From the NCBI RefSeq assembly GCF_036245865.1, contig NZ_BTTW01000012.1:186001-250000 (forward strand): a DNA stretch of 64,000 bases. The letters run 5' to 3'. Position 1 is the first letter of the stretch. Every line of letters begins with the position of its first letter. A program made the position numbers and the translations under genes. Origin of the DNA: Corallococcus caeni (GTDB taxonomy: Bacteria; Myxococcota; Myxococcia; Myxococcales; Myxococcaceae). The notes under the pieces are model-generated. The model worked only from the letters and a program-made list of their open reading frames with translations. It had not been told where the DNA came from and made no database searches. Shown in pieces: positions 59,729 through 64,000 of the stretch.

Positions 59729-61054
59729 TCACCCCGCGAGGGCCCGGCGCGCGGACCGCCGCTCCGTCACGGCCTTCTGGAGGTGGCGGGCCAGGCGGGA
59801 GATGCCCACGTCGATCTGCTCCGGCGTGAGGTAGCTGCACGACAGCCGCAGCTCGTGCTCGCCGCCTTCGCCCAGGTAGAAGTAGCGCATGGGCGTCCAG
59901 AGCACCTGGAAGTCGCGCGCGGACTCCTCCAGCAGCGCCTCGTCCACTTCGATGGGGAGCTTCATGACGAGGAAGAAGCCCCCGTCCGGCACGTTCCACG
60001 TCACGTCGCGCGCCCAGGCCTCGCTCCGGGGGAAGTAACGCTCCAGCGCCTGGAGCGTCGCGTCCATGTTGTCCTTGTAGAACCGGATGGCCTCCTGGTT
60101 CGCCTCCAGGAGCCCGCCGCCGTTCAGCACCAGCATGCCGCCCACGATGGCCTGGCACAGCGACGACGTGTTCACGGTCAGCAGGCTCTTGATCTTGGAG
60201 AACTCGTCCGCGAGCAGGTGCGTCTTGCCGTCCTTGCCCGTGACGCGTTGATCCACCACCGCGTAGCCCAGGCGCAGGCCGGGGAACGCGGACTTGGAGA
60301 ACGAGCCCAGGTAGATGACCTGCTGGCGCTCATCCATCGACTTGAGGGTGGGCTTGCGCGAGCCCTCGCGCGAGAAGAAGCCGTAGGGGTTGTCCTCCAG
60401 GATGAGGAACTGCTCGCGCGCGGCGAGGTCCAGCAGGCGCTGACGTGACGCCTCCGGGAGGCTGCGGCCGGACGGGTTGGCGAAGTCCGCCACGAGGTAG
60501 AGCGCGCGGGGCCGCTTGCCCTCCGCGCGCAGCGCCTGGACCTTCGCCTCGAGCGCGTCCAGGTCCAGCCCGTCCTCGCGCTCAGGCACCGGGGCGACCG
60601 TGATGTCCAGCAGCCGCGCCGCGCCGGTGATGCCGATGTAGCAGGGCATGCCCACCAGCAGCACGTCCTCCGGCCGGGAGAACAGCGCGCGCAGGGAGAG
60701 GAACATGCCCTCCTGGCAACCGACGGTGACGACGATGGACTCCGGCGCCACGAGGATGCCCTCGTCCTTCTCCAGCATCCGCGCGAGCAGCTCTCCGATA
60801 TGGCCGTTGGTCCGGCCGTACTGGAACAGGAGGCTGGTGACCTTCGCCTCGCTGAGGCCCCGCTCCTCGCGCAGGTAGCGCTGGTAGGCGTCCAGGTACG
60901 TGGCGATCTGCCGGGAGTCGTAGAACTTCTCGTTCGGCCTGCCGGGCGCGAAGGAGATCGCCGCCGGGAAGCGGATCGCGATCTCGTTCAGGAAGTTCAT
61001 CACGTCCAGGAGCGGATCGGCCAGCGAAGCGTGGAGATGGTCGGGGGTGAGCAT
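59729..61054 (-). CDS. PLP-dependent aminotransferase (class I/II, LysN/2-aminoadipate type)
   Basis: A 441 aa fold-type I aminotransferase without the N-terminal HTH of MocR regulators. Motifs are FAPGRPNEKFYDS, LFQYGRTNGHIGEL, VTVGCQEGMFLSLRAL, the cofactor-binding DFANPSGRSL and LEDNPYGFFS, the Schiff-base Lys in GSFSKSAFPGLRLGY and the C-terminal LRLSCSY with the carboxylate-binding Arg. The amino donor and acceptor are not evident. ATG 61054 chosen as start of the homologous region. It is monocistronic between the DUF5818 gene (convergent) and the CPBP protease gene. Confidence 0.88.
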   Translation of the reverse strand: MLTPDHLHASLADPLLDVMNFLNEIAIRFPAAISFAPGRPNEKFYDSRQIATYLDAYQRYLREERGLSEAKVTSLLFQYGRTNGHIGELLARMLEKDEGILVAPESIVVTVGCQEGMFLSLRALFSRPEDVLLVGMPCYIGITGAARLLDITVAPVPEREDGLDLDALEAKVQALRAEGKRPRALYLVADFANPSGRSLPEASRQRLLDLAAREQFLILEDNPYGFFSREGSRKPTLKSMDERQQVIYLGSFSKSAFPGLRLGYAVVDQRVTGKDGKTHLLADEFSKIKSLLTVNTSSLCQAIVGGMLVLNGGGLLEANQEAIRFYKDNMDATLQALERYFPRSEAWARDVTWNVPDGGFFLVMKLPIEVDEALLEESARDFQVLWTPMRYFYLGEGGEHELRLSCSYLTPEQIDVGISRLARHLQKAVTERRSARRALAG

Positions 61055-61126
61055 GGCGGGCGGGGACGATAGAAGGCCATGGCCCACCAGTGCCAGGGCC
61101 CCCCGGGAATCGCCGCCGTTCGCCCC

Positions 61127-62299
61127 TCAGCGCCGGGGCTTGCCCTTGCCGGGGCCATGTGCCTCCGACTGCCGGAGCCGCTCCTCCTCGTAGGCCTCCA
61201 TGGGCACCTCGCCCCGGCGCGCGGCGTCGCGAAGCTGTCGCAGGGCCTTGCGCTCGGCCTGGAGCGCCGGATCCGCGTCCTTGCCCAGCGGCTCCACCGG
61301 GTGCTGGACGTCGTAGACGCTCAGGGACACGCCGCGCCCATCCAGGAGCCCCAGGGCCACCAGGGACAGCGTGGCCACCGTCACCCAGGGCAGCAGCTGC
61401 ACGGCGAAGAGGGGCACGGGCTTCGTGGCGCGCACCGCCTCGTCATCGGGCAGGGTTCCGCGTCCCCAGACCGAGGGGAAGTGCCGGGACGCGGCGCGCA
61501 GGCCCAGCAGCGCCGTCCATCCCACCAGCGCCAGCCCCAGCACGGCGCGCCAGTCCGTCACGTCATCCGTCGTCGCGTCCTTCGCGAGCCCCGAGTGCGT
61601 GGCGACGAGGAACAGCACCGACGACACGATGTTGTTGGCCGCGTGCGCCGCGATGCCCGGCCACAGCGAGCCGGTGCGCAGGAAGAGCCAGCCGAACAGC
61701 AGCCCCAGCTCCGCCCGCGCGAGGAAGCCCACCGGATCCAGGTGGAACGCGCTGAACACGACCGACGTGATGATCAGCGCTCGCCACGGCGAGGCCGGGG
61801 CGGGCGGCGTCAGGGCCCGCTGGAAGAGGCCCCGGAAGAAGATCTCCTCGCACAGCGGCGCGGCCACGGACACACCGCCCAGCAGCAGCGCCAGCTCCAC
61901 CGGCGTCTGGCCCTCGAAGAGGCGCGAGGCGTCGAACAGCTCGCGCAGCCACGCGGGGGCCACCCGCTGCGCGAGGAACTGCACGGGCACCACCACGGCG
62001 AAGAAGTTGGCCACGCCCAGCAGGAAGCCGAACAGCGCGGCAGGGCCCAGGAAGGGCGTGAGGCCCACGTACGCGGCGGGCCGGTACCCCGAGCGGCGCA
62101 GCATGATCCACGCGAGGCCCAGGAAGAGGAACACCTCCGTGAACCACACGCCGAAGGCGGGGTTGAGCAGCTGGGTCAGCGCCCCCAGCGTCACGAAGAG
62201 GCCGAAGGCCAGGGCCGCGGCGAGCACGGGGTGGGGCGGCGACAGCGGCGCGGGGGCCTCCGCCGGCCGCGGGTCGCTGGAAGGGGAGGCTTCGTCCAC
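61127..62299 (-). CDS. CPBP family intramembrane metalloprotease (Rce1-like)
   Basis: A 390 aa membrane protein with about eight helices. The CPBP active-site motifs are present in order: EEIFFRGLFQR (EExxxR; about 168-178), FSAFHLD (about 202-208) and HAANNIVSS (about 235-243). Bacterial members cleave peptides in membranes, often in peptide maturation or self-immunity. After the protease core come two more helices and a charged C-terminal tail (about 340-390, KALRQLRDAARRGEVPMEAYEEERLRQ-like). No bacteriocin genes are near. Confidence 0.88.
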   Translation of the reverse strand: MDEASPSSDPRPAEAPAPLSPPHPVLAAALAFGLFVTLGALTQLLNPAFGVWFTEVFLFLGLAWIMLRRSGYRPAAYVGLTPFLGPAALFGFLLGVANFFAVVVPVQFLAQRVAPAWLRELFDASRLFEGQTPVELALLLGGVSVAAPLCEEIFFRGLFQRALTPPAPASPWRALIITSVVFSAFHLDPVGFLARAELGLLFGWLFLRTGSLWPGIAAHAANNIVSSVLFLVATHSGLAKDATTDDVTDWRAVLGLALVGWTALLGLRAASRHFPSVWGRGTLPDDEAVRATKPVPLFAVQLLPWVTVATLSLVALGLLDGRGVSLSVYDVQHPVEPLGKDADPALQAERKALRQLRDAARRGEVPMEAYEEERLRQSEAHGPGKGKPRR

Positions 62300-62314
62300 C
62301 GTGTCGTCTCCTGC

Positions 62315-62346
62315 CCCCTCTTTTTTCCGCCAGGCGGAAAGAGGGG
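62315..62346 (-). terminator. hairpin between plsB and the CPBP protease gene
   Basis: On the minus strand CCCCTCTTTCCGCC pairs with GGCGG-A6-GAGGGG with a bulge of three A residues and a very short loop. It lies 41 bases after the plsB stop, between two genes of the same direction, and could terminate or attenuate plsB read-through. It lacks a trailing T-run on this strand. Confidence 0.5.
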
Positions 62347-62387
62347 TGGGGTGCCGCGTTCGCTTCGAGGCGCTGGGGGAGCTGCTC

Positions 62388-64000
62388 TCAGGCCCGGTGG
62401 AGATAGCCGCGGATCTGCTCCGCGAGCGGGTTCTTCCGGGGCAGCTCCGCCGCCGCGGCCGGGTCGCCCAGCCGCAGCTTCTTGTCCTCTTCCACGAGGA
62501 TGCGCTGATCCAACAGGTACTCCACCGCGTTCTCCAGCGTCGTCTTCGCCAGCGACTCGGCGGCGGTGATGCGGCCGGCGTTGTACTCGAGGCGCCCCGT
62601 CTCCAGCGCCAGCTTGACGAACGTCTTGCGGTCGGTGGCCACGCCCGCGGCCACGTCCGGCAACGTCATGGCGGTCAGCAGGTAGGCCTCCAGGAAGTCG
62701 CGCAGCAGGTCCGCGAGGAACTCCAGGTCCGGCTGCGCGTGGGCCTCCGGCGCGCGCGTGAGCGTGTCGCCCTCGTGGATGACCAGGCCCATGCGCACGA
62801 GCTGCTCGACGCACTCGGCGAAGATGGTGTCGAACGACGCGCCCACCCGGTAGATGAACTCCACCTTGAAGAGGCGCGACAGGAACAGCGCGCGGGCCTT
62901 CACGGTGTCGTACGGCGCGGGCGTGCCCGCGAGCAGCGCGTTGGCCACCAGGCTGCGCGCGGCCACCAGGTTCATCAGCGTGTTCTTGTAGAAGGACATC
63001 TCCGGGCGGCGCGCATCCTCCACCTGGTAGCTGACCTCGCCGCGCGCCTCCTTGGTGCGCACCATCTCGTCGGAGATGAACTCGCGCATCGCGTCCTGGA
63101 TGGGGCCCAGCGTCTCCGGGTTGCTCGGCGCGTTGGCCAGCTCCTTGGACAGCCGCGCGCCGTCCTCGGAGGCGATGCGGCGCAGCAGGCTGATCCGGTC
63201 CGTGAGTTCGCGCTGGGTGAGGCCGCGGCGGCGGTGGGCCAGCAGCGACGCGCTCACCAGCGCGTGCGGCGTGACGGTGGACACCTTGCTGATGCCGTAC
63301 ATCACGCGGTTGCCCAGCGCGCGCACCAGGCCCTTCTTCTGCTCGTCCGTCACCGGCTCCTGCGGCGACAGGCCACGCGCCTTCATGAACTCCACCAGCG
63401 ACAGCGGCTCGTCGAAGGTGAGGTGGATGCGGCCGTAGCGCGCCGCCAGCACCTTGGGCGCGCTCAAGAGCGCCTTCAGGTCCTCCGGCTTCTTCTCCCC
63501 GCCGGCCAGCTCCTTGGAGTAGCTGCCGGACTCCACGACCTTCTCGTAGTCGATGGAGACGGGCACGAAGTAGAGGTCATTGCGCGCGCCGTCCAGCACC
63601 GCCTCCACCTGCCACGTGAGCATGCCCAGCTTGGGCGTGAGCAGCTTGCCCGTGCGCGAGCGGCCGCCCTCGGGGAAGAACTCCTGGTGGATGCCGTCGT
63701 GCACCAGCTTCTTGATGTACGCCTTGAAGGACGCGGCGTAGACCTTGTCGCCCTTGAACGACCGGCGCAGGAAGAACGCGCCGCAGCGGCGGAACAGCGG
63801 GCCCAGCGGCCAGAAGGACAGGTTCGCGCCCGCAGCGACCAGCGGCGCGGTGTAGCCCCGGTTCCACAGCACCCAGCTCATCACCAGGTAGTCCACGTGG
63901 CTCTTGTGGCTGGGGCAGAGCACCACCGGCGCCTTGCCCGCGGCCTTGAGCGCGCGGTGCAGCCCCGCCTCGTCCACGCCGATGCCGTCGTAGATGCGGT
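62388..64000 (-). CDS. plsB: glycerol-3-phosphate acyltransferase PlsB-like, 5' end outside window
   Basis: At least 536 residues are encoded; the N-terminus lies beyond the window. The acyltransferase motifs are CPSHKSHVDYL (HxxxxD, block I), GAFFLRRSFKGDKVY (block II), FFPEGGRSRTGKLLTPKLGML (block III, here FPEGGRSRTGK) and FVPVSIDYEKVVE (block IV). The long C-terminal helical region is typical of PlsB rather than PlsC. It acylates sn-glycerol 3-phosphate at position 1, the first step of phospholipid synthesis. The C-terminus ends in LRGYLHRA-like basic residues. Confidence 0.92.
   Translation of the reverse strand, partial: RIYDGIGVDEAGLHRALKAAGKAPVVLCPSHKSHVDYLVMSWVLWNRGYTAPLVAAGANLSFWPLGPLFRRCGAFFLRRSFKGDKVYAASFKAYIKKLVHDGIHQEFFPEGGRSRTGKLLTPKLGMLTWQVEAVLDGARNDLYFVPVSIDYEKVVESGSYSKELAGGEKKPEDLKALLSAPKVLAARYGRIHLTFDEPLSLVEFMKARGLSPQEPVTDEQKKGLVRALGNRVMYGISKVSTVTPHALVSASLLAHRRRGLTQRELTDRISLLRRIASEDGARLSKELANAPSNPETLGPIQDAMREFISDEMVRTKEARGEVSYQVEDARRPEMSFYKNTLMNLVAARSLVANALLAGTPAPYDTVKARALFLSRLFKVEFIYRVGASFDTIFAECVEQLVRMGLVIHEGDTLTRAPEAHAQPDLEFLADLLRDFLEAYLLTAMTLPDVAAGVATDRKTFVKLALETGRLEYNAGRITAAESLAKTTLENAVEYLLDQRILVEEDKKLRLGDPAAAAELPRKNPLAEQIRGYLHRA

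Noticed and set aside
1-64000. CRISPR arrays, tRNA/rRNA genes, insertion sequences or prophage
   Set aside because: No spaced direct repeats, tRNA-like cloverleaf, transposase or phage structural gene was recognised on either strand by reading; a covariance-model scan was not possible.

Overview
The window is very GC-rich chromosomal DNA. Its genes are packed tightly, many coupled by ATGA or GTGA stop/start overlaps. Gene content points to a fruiting myxobacterium of the family Myxococcaceae (Myxococcus or Corallococcus). The strongest argument is a complete match in gene order to the two Myxococcus xanthus spore-coat polysaccharide clusters, exoA-I and exoL-P, lying on either side of a cytochrome c maturation operon. 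The genus assignment is an inference.

Layout. 1-2934: aromatic amino acid genes, with a DAHP synthase (cut by the window edge) converging on a bifunctional chorismate mutase/prephenate dehydratase and a second, stand-alone prephenate dehydratase. 2987-4044: coupled EVE and DUF4291 genes. 4333-8461: a compositionally different patch with a thrombospondin-type-3/DUF11 protein and a large lipoprotein metalloprotease split by a one-base frameshift in a G-run. 8653-12964: glycogen debranching enzyme, a cardiolipin synthase-like PLD protein and a small membrane protein. 13265-23657: a sigma-54-type promoter followed by exoA-I (export lipoprotein, outer-membrane barrel, Wzz/Wzc-like co-polymerase, BY-kinase, initiating phosphoglycosyl transferase, YvcK-like protein, two GNAT-like acyltransferases around an aminotransferase). 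23694-25727: a 2-hydroxyacid dehydrogenase and an uncharacterised lipoprotein/cytosolic pair. 25796-34103 (minus strand): ccmA-B-C-D-E-F-G, a zinc-ribbon membrane protein, ccmH and a ccmI-like gene. 34352-40281: a second sigma-54-like promoter and exoL-P (polysaccharide deacetylase, Wzx flippase, acetyltransferase, two glycosyltransferases). 40354-43496: membrane operon with DUF4350 and DUF4129 proteins. 43577-45209: thiS-thiG-thiE. 45533-49003: a repeat-rich lipoprotein, an atypical Ser/Thr kinase, an M19 dipeptidase and a Cys-rich lipoprotein. 49006-49668: an AhpD-like gene with an in-frame UGA that looks like a selenocysteine codon. 49703-54731: alpha/beta hydrolase, CorA, then a coupled unknown/HAD/RlmI operon. 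54796-57507: two paralogous small proteins, a lipase-like protein and a divergent hydrolase-fold protein. 57666-59695: membrane-anchored subtilase and DUF5818 protein. 59729-64000: aminotransferase, CPBP protease and PlsB (cut by the window edge).

How the genes work together. ExoE should start the repeat unit on undecaprenyl phosphate, and ExoO, ExoP, ExoG-I, ExoL and ExoN extend or modify it. ExoM flips it, ExoC/ExoD regulate chain length, and ExoA/ExoB export the polymer. The Wzy polymerase is not in this window. Sigma-54-like promoters ahead of both exo clusters suggest joint developmental control.

Most interesting observations: (i) the probable selenoprotein, with UGA exactly at the second Cys of a CxxC motif and a GGUC-loop hairpin 11 nt downstream; (ii) paired sigma-54 promoters of the exo clusters; (iii) the G-run frameshift in the metalloprotease; (iv) a lipase-like protein next to a tandem pair of chaperone-like paralogues, with a perfect palindrome in its promoter region. 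No tRNA, rRNA, CRISPR array, transposase or prophage gene was recognised.
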